Part shown: piece after piece, positions 50,616-59,690 of the stretch
Numbering within the stretch: position 1 is the stretch's first letter
Layout of the letters: the number at the start of each line of letters is the position of its first letter
Assembly: GCF_024172095.1 (NCBI RefSeq)
Contig: NZ_JAMZDX010000007.1
Coordinates: 186,001 to 250,000, forward strand
Length of the DNA: 64,000 nucleotides
From: Kitasatospora cinereorecta
GTDB lineage: Bacteria; Actinomycetota; Actinomycetes; Streptomycetales; Streptomycetaceae
Reading direction: 5' to 3'
Made by a program: the position numbers and the translations under genes
The notes under the pieces: generated by a model
Seen by the model: only the letters and a program-made list of their open reading frames with translations
Database searches by the model: none
What the model was told of the DNA's origin: nothing

Positions 50616-51056
50616 CTACGGGCTCTCGGAGGGCTTCCTCCGGTGGCGGGGGGCCTGCCACGTCACCACCAGGCCGGTCAGCGCGGCGGCTGCGGCGACC
50701 CCCTCCGCGACGGTTGCGGTCGTCTTCTGCGAGTACCAGAGCGGCTCGTACATGTTCGGCAGCGGACCGATCCTGCCGACATCGACGTAGAAGTACAGCA
50801 GGATCGCGCCCAGGGCACTGGCCGCGACGAGGAAGGCGATCGCCCAGGTGACCCGGTTCGCGATCAGCAGGATCAGCAGGGCGGCGAAGGACGCGACCGC
50901 CGCCTCGAGCCGGAACAGTGTGCCTTGGCTGATGTCGCCGCCGACAAGGTCGTACCGGCCGGCGAGATCGGCGTGCACATAGGCATCGACGGCCAGCCCG
51001 GCTGCCGTCAACAGCCGAAGCAGCCACAGGCCGACGCCCGACACCGCGAGGGGCAT
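50616..51056 (-). CDS. Small four-helix membrane protein
   Basis: A 146-residue protein with four hydrophobic segments: LWLLRLLTAAGLAVDAYVH, LEAAVASFAALLILLIANR, WAIAFLVAASALGAILLYF and ATVAEGVAAAAALTGLVV. A short basic tail (RHRRKPSES) is cytoplasmic. It resembles a conserved actinobacterial hypothetical membrane family; no function known. GGAG lies close to the ATG. Confidence 0.8.
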   Translation of the reverse strand: MPLAVSGVGLWLLRLLTAAGLAVDAYVHADLAGRYDLVGGDISQGTLFRLEAAVASFAALLILLIANRVTWAIAFLVAASALGAILLYFYVDVGRIGPLPNMYEPLWYSQKTTATVAEGVAAAAALTGLVVTWQAPRHRRKPSESP

Positions 51057-51148
51057 GTCTCCACGGTAGCCCTTTGTCCGGAAGTTGGTGAGCGCGCTGG
51101 TTCCGGTCGGCCCGGAGGCCGTCGGTGGCGGTCGTTACGGTGGCAGCC

Positions 51149-51883
51149 GTGACCGACACCAACTTCTGGCGGTTTCCGCCCGGGCGGACACTCGAGGGAT
51201 ACGGCGAGTGCGCCATCACGGTGGTCCTGCCACCGTTCCGCCCGCACCGTCCTTCCTCTCCCGACGTCACGGCGAGGTTCGCCGCACACGACCCGGCGCG
51301 CGCTCGGGCCTTTGCCGGATCCTTCCCCACCATCGAGGCCGTCCTCGAAGAACTTCCCCTCACCGACGCCGGGCCCGAGTCGCCGCGGACGGTGGCCGAC
51401 CTCGACCTGGTCCGGGTCGGCTGCTGGGGCAACGTCGTCGCGATCGCGGACTGCGCCCTCGCGGGCCGCGGCCACCACGACTCACTGCTGGAGCAGACCG
51501 ACGCCCTGGCCGAACGGTTTCCCGAGGCCCGGATCGTCGGGTCGGCAAGCGTGGACTGCGGGGAGAACCACACGGAAACCAGTGTCCACCTGCCCGGCGG
51601 GCTCAGGCTGCACTCCGAGGGGTGGACCTCCGCGGACCAGTGCCACGTCGACGGCGACCCGCACGCGATCGTGCGCGCGCTCGGGATCGGTTCCGACGTC
51701 CTCGCGGCGGAGTGGATCGACCTGGACGGGGACCTCGCGTCCGTGCCCTGGGAGCACTTCGGCCACGTCCTGCTGGCCCCGTACAGCCCGTGGGGCCATG
51801 AGGCCCTCGCGATGTCCCGCTTCCGCGTACGCCACACCGAGGACGCCACGATCCGGATGGAAGAGGTCTGGCTGCCGGAGTAG
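51149..51883 (+). CDS. Hypothetical protein, probably leaderless
   Basis: A 244-residue soluble acidic protein begins VTDTNFWRFPPGRTLEG and includes VGCWGNVVAIADCALAG, IVGSASVDCGENHTETSVHL and YSPWGHEALAMSRFRVRHTED. No family was recognised. No ribosome site precedes the GTG, but a -10-like TACGGT ends 10 bases before it, so the mRNA may start at the start codon. A start 8 codons upstream is possible. Confidence 0.7.
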   Translation: MTDTNFWRFPPGRTLEGYGECAITVVLPPFRPHRPSSPDVTARFAAHDPARARAFAGSFPTIEAVLEELPLTDAGPESPRTVADLDLVRVGCWGNVVAIADCALAGRGHHDSLLEQTDALAERFPEARIVGSASVDCGENHTETSVHLPGGLRLHSEGWTSADQCHVDGDPHAIVRALGIGSDVLAAEWIDLDGDLASVPWEHFGHVLLAPYSPWGHEALAMSRFRVRHTEDATIRMEEVWLPE

Positions 51884-51906
51884 CTGCCGAGGTCCGGGCC
51901 CGCGGT

Positions 51907-52812
51907 TCACGGGGTTGCGCGCAGGGCGTGTTGGAGGCTTGCCACCAACCGGTCGAGGACGGCGGGGTATCCGGCCGCGCGGGACGGGTTGAGCTCGCAG
52001 ACCGAGAGCGCCCGCAAGCGCGGGTCCCGGCAGGCGGTGTCCAGCGCCTCGGACACGGCGTCGAGCGTGGGGCCGCTGTTGCGGCCGTCCGTGCTCTCGG
52101 CGAGTGGCGCGTCGGTGAAGTCCAGGACGTCGACGTCGAGGTGCACGGCCAGGGGACCGGACGGGAGCGTACCGAGGGCCCGGGTCACCTCGGCTGCCGG
52201 CGTGGCGGCGAGATCGGTGTGCGATCCCCATCGCAGGCCCAGGACTTCGGCCTGCTCGCGTTCCCAGGAGGTGGCGGCTTCGGGGTCGATGCCGAGGAGG
52301 TGGAGCCGGTCCGGGGTGAGCAGCGGGCGGTGGGTGAAGGCGGCCGCCAGCGGCTCCGCGGCCCCGGGCAGGTCCAGTCCGTGGGCGAGCCCCATCCAGT
52401 CGAGGGCGCCGTCGCGGGTGCTCGCGGGTGTGTTGAGATCGAAGTGCCGGTCGATGTAGAGCAGGCCGGCGTCCGGGGCGACTGCCGTGAGCGCTGCCAT
52501 CACCCCCAGTGCGACGGTGCAGTTGCCGCCGATGACCAGGACGTCCGCGTCCTCCTCCAGCGCTCCGGCGACGTGGTCGGCGACCGCCTTGACGGCTTGG
52601 ACCACGGCCGTGAGGTTCTGGGCCCGCGGGTGCCGCGGGTCCGGGGCCCACACGTGCAGCGGCCCGTCCCCCGCATCCCGTACCCGGCGGCCCGCCGCCC
52701 TCAGGTGATCGATCAGGCCCAGCTCGCGCAGCACGCTCGGTGCGGCTTCCTGGCCGGGTGCGTAGCTGCCCGCGCTGGTGGGCGCGCCCACCACAACGAG
52801 ATCCCGTCGCAT
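51907..52812 (-). CDS. Arginase/agmatinase-fold protein with altered metal ligands
   Basis: A 301-residue protein of the ureohydrolase fold. The usual GGDHS motif is GGNCT here (Cys98 in place of the metal His). The DAHxD motif reads DRHFD (Asp121, His123, Asp125) and SxDxD reads HLDVD (Asp226, Asp228). Thus most but not all metal ligands remain. Related proteins with Cys at this site are known in bacteria, so the variant may be a distinct subfamily rather than a dead enzyme. It may hydrolyse a guanidino or formimino compound. The ATG fits the family start (RRDLVVVGAPTSAG). Confidence 0.9.
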   Translation of the reverse strand: MRRDLVVVGAPTSAGSYAPGQEAAPSVLRELGLIDHLRAAGRRVRDAGDGPLHVWAPDPRHPRAQNLTAVVQAVKAVADHVAGALEEDADVLVIGGNCTVALGVMAALTAVAPDAGLLYIDRHFDLNTPASTRDGALDWMGLAHGLDLPGAAEPLAAAFTHRPLLTPDRLHLLGIDPEAATSWEREQAEVLGLRWGSHTDLAATPAAEVTRALGTLPSGPLAVHLDVDVLDFTDAPLAESTDGRNSGPTLDAVSEALDTACRDPRLRALSVCELNPSRAAGYPAVLDRLVASLQHALRATP

Positions 52813-52887
52813 CCACCCATCATCGCCGTCCGCCCGGACGGGCGCGAGCGGGCTGCGCCCGCTCCCCGCCAAGCTCGTCTGCTGCGG

Positions 52888-54231
52888 TCAGGGGCAGCGG
52901 TCGAGGGTGGGGCGGTCCTTGGTGCGGATGGCGGGGAGCCAGGCGGTGGTGGGGCCGGGGAGGCGGACGCGGTACCAGAGGGTGGAGGAGAGGTCGTCCT
53001 CGTTGATGACCGGGAGGCCGGTGGGGAGTTGGCAGTCGGCGTCGAGGGTGTCGTTGTGCCAGACCCGCGTGGGGACGACGTTCCCGGCGGTGTAGGGGCG
53101 CATCGGGTCGACGGCAAGGCCGAGGCTGCACTGCGGGTCGCGGTCGGTGCGGTCCTGGCAGTCGCGTTCGGCGTTGAAGACCCGGATCCGGGCGTGCGGT
53201 GCCGGTGGGCCGGGGCGCGGCCAGAGGGCGGCCGCGGTGACGGCCGCCGCGGCGCAGGCGGCGAGAGCGGCGAGAGCGAGCAGGGTGGTGCGCGGCCGCG
53301 GGCGGCGGGGACGGCGGCCGGACCGGTGGCCGTGGATGCGGGCGAGCAGGCGTTCGGCGGTGTGCGGGGCACGGGCCGCGTGGGTGGGGGCGAGGCAGTC
53401 GGCGGCGAGGGCGCGCCAGAACGGGGGGACGGAAGGGTCCAGGCGCAGCGCGGCGCGGCCTTCGGCGTACTGCCGGACGGCGGCGGCGCGGGCCGTCGGG
53501 GTGGCACCGGGGAAGGCGGGGAGGCCGCCGGTGAACACCTCGTGGATCACGATGCCGAGCGCCCAGATGTCGGCGGTGGTACGGGTCCTGACGCCGTGCT
53601 CGCCCAGGGGTTCCTGCCAGCGTTCCGGCGGGAGGTAGTCGGGGGTGCCCAGGGGAGCGGAGTGGCCGTGGGTGCCGGTGAGTTCGATGGCGAGGCCGAA
53701 GTCGGAGAGGCGGACCTCGCCGTCCTGCCCGATGAGGACGTTCTCTGGTTTGAGGTCGATGTGGACCCAGCCGGAGCGGTGCAGGTGGGCCAGGCCCTCG
53801 CAGATGCCGGCGACGATCCGGCCGCCCTGGGCCTCGTCGACGCCGGTGGTGAGCAGATCGCGCAGCGTGCACCGGGCGCGTTCCATGACCAGGACGATCG
53901 CACCGTCCAGCGTCGGGTGGTCGGGGGCGGCCAGGACGAGGGTGTCGAGCAGCCGGACCAGCCGGGGGTGCGGTGCGGTGCGGGCCAACTCGGCTTCCCG
54001 GCGGGCGCTTTCGGCGACCTGGCGGGCCTGTCGGGGGGCGAGTCCGGCGGTCGGCAGCACCTTGAGGGCGACGGTGTCGTCCGGGCCGGCGGAGCCCTCG
54101 GCCCGGTGGGCGGCGTAGACGGTCGCCCAGCCGCCCTCGCCGATGGGCTCGGTGACGATCCAGTCGCCGACCCGGTGGCCGGGTGGCAGCATGTCCTCGC
54201 GGTCGCCGCAGTGTGCCAGGTCGTACAGCAT
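52888..54231 (-). CDS. Transmembrane Ser/Thr protein kinase of the non-RD type
   Basis: A 447-residue receptor-like kinase. The kinase domain (about 20-300) has the Gly loop GEGGWATVY, the VALKV Lys, HIDLKPEN as catalytic loop (His157-Ile158-Asp159, so the usual HRD Arg is replaced by Ile), SDFGLA and GTPDYLPPERW. A basic juxtamembrane stretch and one helix (TTLLALAALAACAAAAVTAAAL) lead to an outside domain with Cys residues (RDCQDRTD, PQCSLG, DADCQLP) that could bind a ligand. It lies 11 bases after an FHA-domain gene and likely phosphorylates it or signals with it. GGGAGGG precedes the ATG. Confidence 0.94.
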   Translation of the reverse strand: MLYDLAHCGDREDMLPPGHRVGDWIVTEPIGEGGWATVYAAHRAEGSAGPDDTVALKVLPTAGLAPRQARQVAESARREAELARTAPHPRLVRLLDTLVLAAPDHPTLDGAIVLVMERARCTLRDLLTTGVDEAQGGRIVAGICEGLAHLHRSGWVHIDLKPENVLIGQDGEVRLSDFGLAIELTGTHGHSAPLGTPDYLPPERWQEPLGEHGVRTRTTADIWALGIVIHEVFTGGLPAFPGATPTARAAAVRQYAEGRAALRLDPSVPPFWRALAADCLAPTHAARAPHTAERLLARIHGHRSGRRPRRPRPRTTLLALAALAACAAAAVTAAALWPRPGPPAPHARIRVFNAERDCQDRTDRDPQCSLGLAVDPMRPYTAGNVVPTRVWHNDTLDADCQLPTGLPVINEDDLSSTLWYRVRLPGPTTAWLPAIRTKDRPTLDRCP

Positions 54232-54242
54232 CGGAGCCCTCC

Positions 54243-55007
54243 CTAGCGCCCGGACCCGGTGGGGTCGGAGGGCGGCAGGAGCGCGAGGTGCTCCTCGCGG
54301 ACGATGCCGAACTTCAGGGCGAGCCCGACGACGGCTTCGCGCTTGCCGCTGCGGCGGTCGGCCCGGCCCGCGTCGTCGGGCAGGTCGATGCGGAGCTTCT
54401 CGTCGGCGAGGTAGTCGAGGTGCGAGCTGACCGCGCGGGCGGTGAGCCGGGAACAGGCGGGGTGGCCGCGCAGCCGCTCGACCACCTGGGGGGTGGTGGG
54501 TACGGCGGCGGGCGAGCGGTCACGCAGCCAGGGTTCGCAGAGCGCGACCAGGACCAGGAAGTAGGTGGCGGTCTCGTCCAGCGAGTACGCCGTCATGGTG
54601 CGGCTCCGCGCGGAACCGCCGCGGGCGTGCGGGTCCAGGTAGACGTGGTCGGGCGCGAACACCTGGAAGGAGAGCGGGGTTTCCCGCCGCGAGGGCAGCA
54701 CCACCCGGGAGAACTCGAACGGGATCGGCGCGCCGACCCGCCGTGGCGGCACCCGCAGGTACTCGCCGGCGCCCTCGGGGTTCTCGACCAGGTAGGCGTG
54801 GGTGTTGCTGAGGTTGCTCAACTGCCAGTGGTCGTCGGTCGCGTGGATCTCGCCCGCCAGACGGGAGACCGTCTCGTCACCGAGCCGGAGCTCCACCGGC
54901 GTGCCGACGGAGCCGCGGCCGAAGCGCGCCCGCTCGCCCGGGCCGAGCCGCAGGGTCACCGCGTCGGTGCCGTTCCCCTCCGGCAGGTGGACGACGATCC
55001 CGCTCAC
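54243..55007 (-). CDS. FHA-domain protein paired with the kinase
   Basis: A 254-residue protein with an N-terminal FHA-like domain (LGPGERARFGRG, VSRLAGEIHATDDHWQLSNLSNTH), which binds phosphothreonine peptides. A C-terminal helical domain of winged-helix type follows (TPQVVERLRGHP, TARAVSSHLDYLADEKLRIDL). It should read kinase signals and may bind DNA or partners. It is the first gene of the pair, with the kinase 11 bases downstream. GGGGGAA precedes the GTG. Confidence 0.88.
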   Translation of the reverse strand: MSGIVVHLPEGNGTDAVTLRLGPGERARFGRGSVGTPVELRLGDETVSRLAGEIHATDDHWQLSNLSNTHAYLVENPEGAGEYLRVPPRRVGAPIPFEFSRVVLPSRRETPLSFQVFAPDHVYLDPHARGGSARSRTMTAYSLDETATYFLVLVALCEPWLRDRSPAAVPTTPQVVERLRGHPACSRLTARAVSSHLDYLADEKLRIDLPDDAGRADRRSGKREAVVGLALKFGIVREEHLALLPPSDPTGSGR

Positions 55008-55161
55008 CGTTCCCCCGTCCCGCGCACCGCTCCCCGTTTCGTGTGCCGACCATGACCAGACGGGCGAAACGCTACCCCTTTTGAGCATGACAATAAACCG
55101 GGTGGTGGTGCGAGTCACCCGACGGTGATGCAGGTGGGCGGCCCGGGGGTCGGAGCAGCGG

Positions 55162-57198
55162 TCAGAGCATCGGCGCCCCCGACCGCAGCGGCGCCACCGG
55201 ACGGTCGCCGAAGGCCGTCCACGGCCGCCAGCCGCCGCTCGGCCGGTCCTGGACGCGGGTGCGCAGCCGACCGTCCTCGGCGACCGCGAAGACGTGCAGC
55301 CGCCCGGTGGGGGCGACCGCGGCCGAGGGCGGCGCGGCGAGCACCAGGCCCGGTTCGCCGAAGTCCTCGCCGAGCACGCCGTCCGGTGCCCAGGCTCCGC
55401 CGGGCGCCGACTGCCAGCGGTGGGCGAGCCGTTCGCCGCCGGGGGCGAGGGTGAACGCCTCCAGTCGACCGTCCGCGCCGGGTATCGCCAGCGGCGCGGC
55501 GGTGGACCAGGCAAGGAGCGGCTGCCAGTCGTCCCAGCCCCCGCTGGGCACCGACTGGCGGCGCTGGAAGGCGGCCGTACCGGACGGGGCGGTCGCGGTG
55601 ACGGTCAGCCGCCCGGTGCCGTCGCGGGCCACCCGCGGCGCGGCCCCGGCGGGCGTGCCGAAGCGCTCCCAGCCGGACCAGGCGCCGCCGGGCGAGGTCT
55701 GCCAGCGGTGCAGCAGCGCCGCGCCACCGGGCGCGAGCGCGAACACCTCCAAGCGGCCGTCGGCGTTGGCGGCGACGACCGGCGGTGCGGCCACCGGGCC
55801 GCCGAAGCCCGCGTCCCAGGCGTCCCAGGCGAGTGAGCCGGGGGAGGTCTGGCGGCGGTGCGCGATCAGGGCGCCGCCCGGGCCGGGCGCGAAGACCTCC
55901 AGGCGGCCGTCGGCGCCCAGGGCGACGGCGGGGGCGGCGCCGGCCGAGCCGCCGAACACCTCCCAGTCCGACCAGGCGCCGTCCGGGCGCTGGACGCGGT
56001 GGTCCAGGCCGGCGCCGCCGGGGGCGAGCGAGAACACCTCCAGCCGGCCGTCGGCGTCGCGGCCGAGCACGGGCACCGCGCCCGCCGGGCCGCCGAACAC
56101 CTCCCAGTCCGACCATGTGTCGGTGTCCGGATCGAGTTGGACCCGGCGCAGCACCGACCGGTCGGCCGCGTCGAGGGCGAACACCGTCAGCCGGCCCTGC
56201 ACGTCCAGGGCGGCGACCGGGTTGTCCGGGCTCTGCCACGGCGGTGGGGCGGACCGCCAGCTCAGCGGTGCCAGGTACAGGCCGTGCCGGAACCAGCCGG
56301 CGGCGCTCGCCCACCACTGCTGCCCGTCCGTGACGACCTCCACCGCGTGGCCCGGCACATGGCCGGCGTAGCCCTCGACGGTGAAGCGGAGCGGATCCCG
56401 GGAGGCGAGGACGTCGGTGCCCTCGTAGCCGTTCCGCGGCCCGACGAACAGGTAGTACCAGCCGTCCCGGGCCACCACGAAGGGCGACTCGGTGACCGAC
56501 ACGCCGTCGGCGGAGGTGGCCGCGTCGGCGAACGCGACCCCGGGAGCGCCCCAGGTCAGCAGGTCGGCGGAGCGCCGGTAACAGACCTGGTGCCGACCGT
56601 CGGCCGCGGACAGCTCGGTGTAGTACATCACCCACTCGGCGCCGATCCGCAGCACCATCGGGTCGCGGGCGGCGTTCCCGCGGAACAGCGGCCCGGACGG
56701 CAGCCTGGTCCAGGTGAACAGGTCGGTGGAGGTCGCGGCGTTGATCGCCGCCCCGGTGCGCCCGCCTGCGGCGTAGAACATCCAGTGCACGCCGTCCGAC
56801 TCCACGACGTGCGGGGCCCACAGGTGTTCCTCCCCGAAGTAGGAGGGGTCGACGGTCAGCGCGTCCGGATGGCTGGTCCAGGGCCCGGACGGGTCGGGCG
56901 CCGAGGCGTGCGCCAGCGACACCTCGGCCGAACTGTCGGGGGCCTGCCCGGGCGGCGCGCTGTCGCCGACGATGCTGAACAGGTGCCAGCGCCCGCCGGC
57001 CCGGATCAGCGTGTGGTCGTTGAGGTAACGGCGCCGCACCGTGGACGGGTCGTAGACCTGGGCGAACGGGCCGGTACCGACCCACAGGCGTGGCCCGGTG
57101 GCACCGGCGGTCGCGGTGGCGGCACGGCCCGCGAGCGGGAGCACGAGTGCTCCCGCTCCGGCCGCCCGCAGCAGGCTGCGCCTGCTGATCGGATGCAT
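55162..57198 (-). CDS. Secreted GH43-like propeller enzyme with C-terminal PLL-type lectin propeller
   Basis: A 678-residue protein with a twin-arginine-like signal (ISRRSLLRAAGAGALVLP). The first domain (about 35-360) looks like a five-bladed propeller of the GH43/GH32/GH68 kind: FAQVYDPSTV, WAPHVVESDGVHWMFYAA, RDPMVLRIGAEWVMYY and TESPFVVARDGWYYLFVG. The C-terminal part has seven repeats of the type GRLEVF...W.S.W..FG, which fits a seven-bladed PLL-type carbohydrate-binding propeller. It likely binds and trims a polysaccharide outside the cell. GGAG precedes the ATG. The next two upstream genes carry closely related propellers. Confidence 0.88.
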   Translation of the reverse strand: MHPISRRSLLRAAGAGALVLPLAGRAATATAGATGPRLWVGTGPFAQVYDPSTVRRRYLNDHTLIRAGGRWHLFSIVGDSAPPGQAPDSSAEVSLAHASAPDPSGPWTSHPDALTVDPSYFGEEHLWAPHVVESDGVHWMFYAAGGRTGAAINAATSTDLFTWTRLPSGPLFRGNAARDPMVLRIGAEWVMYYTELSAADGRHQVCYRRSADLLTWGAPGVAFADAATSADGVSVTESPFVVARDGWYYLFVGPRNGYEGTDVLASRDPLRFTVEGYAGHVPGHAVEVVTDGQQWWASAAGWFRHGLYLAPLSWRSAPPPWQSPDNPVAALDVQGRLTVFALDAADRSVLRRVQLDPDTDTWSDWEVFGGPAGAVPVLGRDADGRLEVFSLAPGGAGLDHRVQRPDGAWSDWEVFGGSAGAAPAVALGADGRLEVFAPGPGGALIAHRRQTSPGSLAWDAWDAGFGGPVAAPPVVAANADGRLEVFALAPGGAALLHRWQTSPGGAWSGWERFGTPAGAAPRVARDGTGRLTVTATAPSGTAAFQRRQSVPSGGWDDWQPLLAWSTAAPLAIPGADGRLEAFTLAPGGERLAHRWQSAPGGAWAPDGVLGEDFGEPGLVLAAPPSAAVAPTGRLHVFAVAEDGRLRTRVQDRPSGGWRPWTAFGDRPVAPLRSGAPML

Positions 57199-57227
57199 GG
57201 CTGTGCTCCAGGGTGACCGCTGGGCGG

Positions 57228-58222
57228 TCAGTTGACGGCGGGTCCGGCGGTGGTGTTGAGCCAGGCCCAGTCGGACCAGGTGGCGAAACCGGTCTGCCAC
57301 TTGTGGTAGACGCCGGCGCTGCTGGTGCCGAACACCTCGATGCGGCCGTCGGCGTTGGCGGTGGCGACGATTTCCGTGCCGGGGCCGCCGAAGGTGTCCC
57401 ACTGGCCGTACGGGGCATTGACGCCGTTCTGCCAGATGTGCTGCGCGGTCGCACCGTTGATCGCGAACACCTCGACGCGTCCGTCCGGCGAATGCTCGCT
57501 GGTGAGCTGGGAGTTGGCGGGGCCGCCGGCGGCTTCCCAGCCGGACCAGGTGGTCGGGTTGGTCTGGTACTTGTGGAAGACGCCGACGGGGCCGGAGGCG
57601 AAGACTTCGAGTCGGCCGTCCTGGTTGTGGTCGACGGTGAGGTCGTGGCCGCCGCTGCCGAAGGTCTCCCAGGTGGACCAGGTGCCGTTCACGGCGGTCT
57701 GCCACTGGTGTTGGAAGGTGTCGCCGTTGAGGGCGAAGACCTCGAGTCGGCCGTCGGGGGCCTTGCCGAGTGCGATCTCGCTGTTGGCGGGTCCGCCGCC
57801 GGCGGATTCCCAGTCGGACCAGCCGCTGTTGGGTGCGGTCTGGTACTTGTGGAAGACGCCGACGGGTCCGGAGGCGAAGACTTCGAGGCGGCCGTCCTGG
57901 TTGGCGCCGACGGCGAGGTTGTGGCCGCCGCTGCCGAAGGTCTCCCAGTCGGACCAGAGGCCCGACGGGTGGAGCTGGTAGCGGTGCTGGAGGGTGCTGC
58001 CGTTGAGGGCGAACATCTCCAGGCGGCCGTCCTGGTCGGCGCCGATGGCGAGTTGGGCCCCGCCGGGTCCGCCGAGCGATTCCCAGTCCGACCAGGCGCC
58101 GCTGGCGGTGGTCTGCCAGGCATGGGAGACACCGTTCGGACCGGCCGCGAACACCTCCAGACGACCGTCCGCCGAACGCGCCGACACCACCCGACCCGAC
58201 TGCGCCGGATACACCACCGGCG
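57228..58222. repeat. Direct repeat of about 1 kb, copy 1 (propeller-coding)
   Basis: This stretch matches 58696-59690 at a constant offset of 1468 bases with no visible insertions or deletions, only scattered substitutions. It encodes the seven-repeat propeller. Confidence 0.93.
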
Positions 58223-58685
58223 CCGGGCCCGGGTCGTGGTGGCCGAGCCGGTCGGCGGCGGCCCGCGCCGCGTCCAGGTACCTCACATGCGCGCCCTCGA
58301 CATAGGTCGACCAGGGCTGCCAGTTGGTACCGCCGTTGGAAATCCGGTACGCCGCATCGGCGTTGCACTGCGCGTCGTAGGCGCAGGCGTCGCTGACCTC
58401 GGAGTGCCAGTAGTCGTTGATCTCCCACAGGCCGCGGTCGGTGGACGGTGGTGTGTTGTGCTGGACGTTGGACGCCAACGGGTTGCAACTGGACTCGGCC
58501 ATGCCGACGGCGATCGCCGTCACCAGGGCGTCGCCCCGGAAGCCCGCGTTGTAGCCGACCTCGGCGCACAGATCGATCCCGGTGGCGGCAGGCGCGGGTG
58601 TGGCGCCGACCGTCAGGCTCGTCGTTGCGCCCACCAGGACAAGGGCGGACAGCAGGGCCCGCCGGGCACGTTGCGTGCTCCTCAC
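57228..58685 (-). CDS. Secreted transglycosylase-like enzyme with PLL-type propeller
   Basis: A 485-residue exported protein. After a signal peptide (to about residue 34), a lysozyme/SLT-like domain of about 120 residues is seen with VGMAESSCNPLASN (probable catalytic Glu) and DRGLWEINDYWHSEVS. From about residue 155, seven repeats of the DGRLEVF type form a propeller likely to bind fucose-like or other sugars. The propeller is almost identical to that of the neighbouring peptidase gene. It likely docks on a wall or capsule and cuts glycan. GAGGAG precedes the GTG. Confidence 0.9.
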   Translation of the reverse strand: MRSTQRARRALLSALVLVGATTSLTVGATPAPAATGIDLCAEVGYNAGFRGDALVTAIAVGMAESSCNPLASNVQHNTPPSTDRGLWEINDYWHSEVSDACAYDAQCNADAAYRISNGGTNWQPWSTYVEGAHVRYLDAARAAADRLGHHDPGPAPVVYPAQSGRVVSARSADGRLEVFAAGPNGVSHAWQTTASGAWSDWESLGGPGGAQLAIGADQDGRLEMFALNGSTLQHRYQLHPSGLWSDWETFGSGGHNLAVGANQDGRLEVFASGPVGVFHKYQTAPNSGWSDWESAGGGPANSEIALGKAPDGRLEVFALNGDTFQHQWQTAVNGTWSTWETFGSGGHDLTVDHNQDGRLEVFASGPVGVFHKYQTNPTTWSGWEAAGGPANSQLTSEHSPDGRVEVFAINGATAQHIWQNGVNAPYGQWDTFGGPGTEIVATANADGRIEVFGTSSAGVYHKWQTGFATWSDWAWLNTTAGPAVN

Positions 58686-58695
58686 GTGTGTCTCC

Positions 58696-59690
58696 TCAAC
58701 TGATTGCGGGGCCGGCGGTGGTGTTGAGCCAGGTCCAGTCGGACCAGGTGGCGAAGCCGGTCTGCCACTTGTGGTAGACGCCGGCGCTGCTGGTGCCGAA
58801 CACCTCGATGCGGCCGTCGGCGTTGGCGGTGGCGACGATCTCCGTGCCGGGGCCGCCGAAGGTGTCCCACTGGCCGTACGGGGCGTTCAGATTGCCCTGC
58901 CAGGTGTGCTGCGCCGTGCTGCCGTTGATGGCGAACACCTCGACGCGGCCGTCCGCCGTCGGCTGGCTGGTGAGTTGGGAGTTGGCGGGGCCGCCGGCGG
59001 CTTCCCAGCCGGACCAGGTGGTGGGGTTGGTCTGGTATTTGTGGAAGACGCCGACGGGGCCGGAGGCGAAGACTTCGAGTCGGCCGTCCTGGTTGTGGTC
59101 GACGGTGAGGTCGTGGCCGCCGCTGCCGAAGGTCTCCCAGGTGGACCAGGTGCCGTTGACGGCGGTCTGCCATTGGTGTTGGAACGTGTCTCCGTTGAGG
59201 GCGAAGACTTCGAGGCGGCCGTCGGGGGCCTTGCCGAGTGCGATCTCGCTGTTGGCGGGGCCGCCGCCGGCGGATTCCCAGTCGGACCAGCCGCTGTTGG
59301 GTGCGGTCTGGTACTTGTGGAAGACGCCGACGGGGCCGGAGGCGAAGACTTCGAGTCGGCCGTCCTGGTTGGCGCCGACGGCCAGGTTGTGGCCGCCGCT
59401 GCCGAAGGTCTCCCAGTCGGACCAGAGGCCGGAGGGGTGGAGCTGGTAGCGGTGCTGGAGGGTGCTGCCGTTGAGGGCGAACATCTCCAGGCGGCCGTCC
59501 TGGTCGGCGCCGATGGCGAGTTGGGCCCCGCCCGGGCCGCCGAGTGACTCCCAGTCCGACCAGGCGCCGCTGGCGGTGGTCTGCCAGGCGTGGGAGGCAC
59601 CGTTCGGACCGGCCGCGAACACCTCCAGACGGCCGTCCGCCGAACGCGCGGACACCACCCGACCGGACTGCGCCGGATACACCACCGGCG
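58696..59690. repeat. Direct repeat of about 1 kb, copy 2 (propeller-coding)
   Basis: Partner of the copy at 57228-58222. The similarity stops abruptly at both ends of the propeller-coding part, so a domain-sized duplication or gene conversion is likely. Confidence 0.93.
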
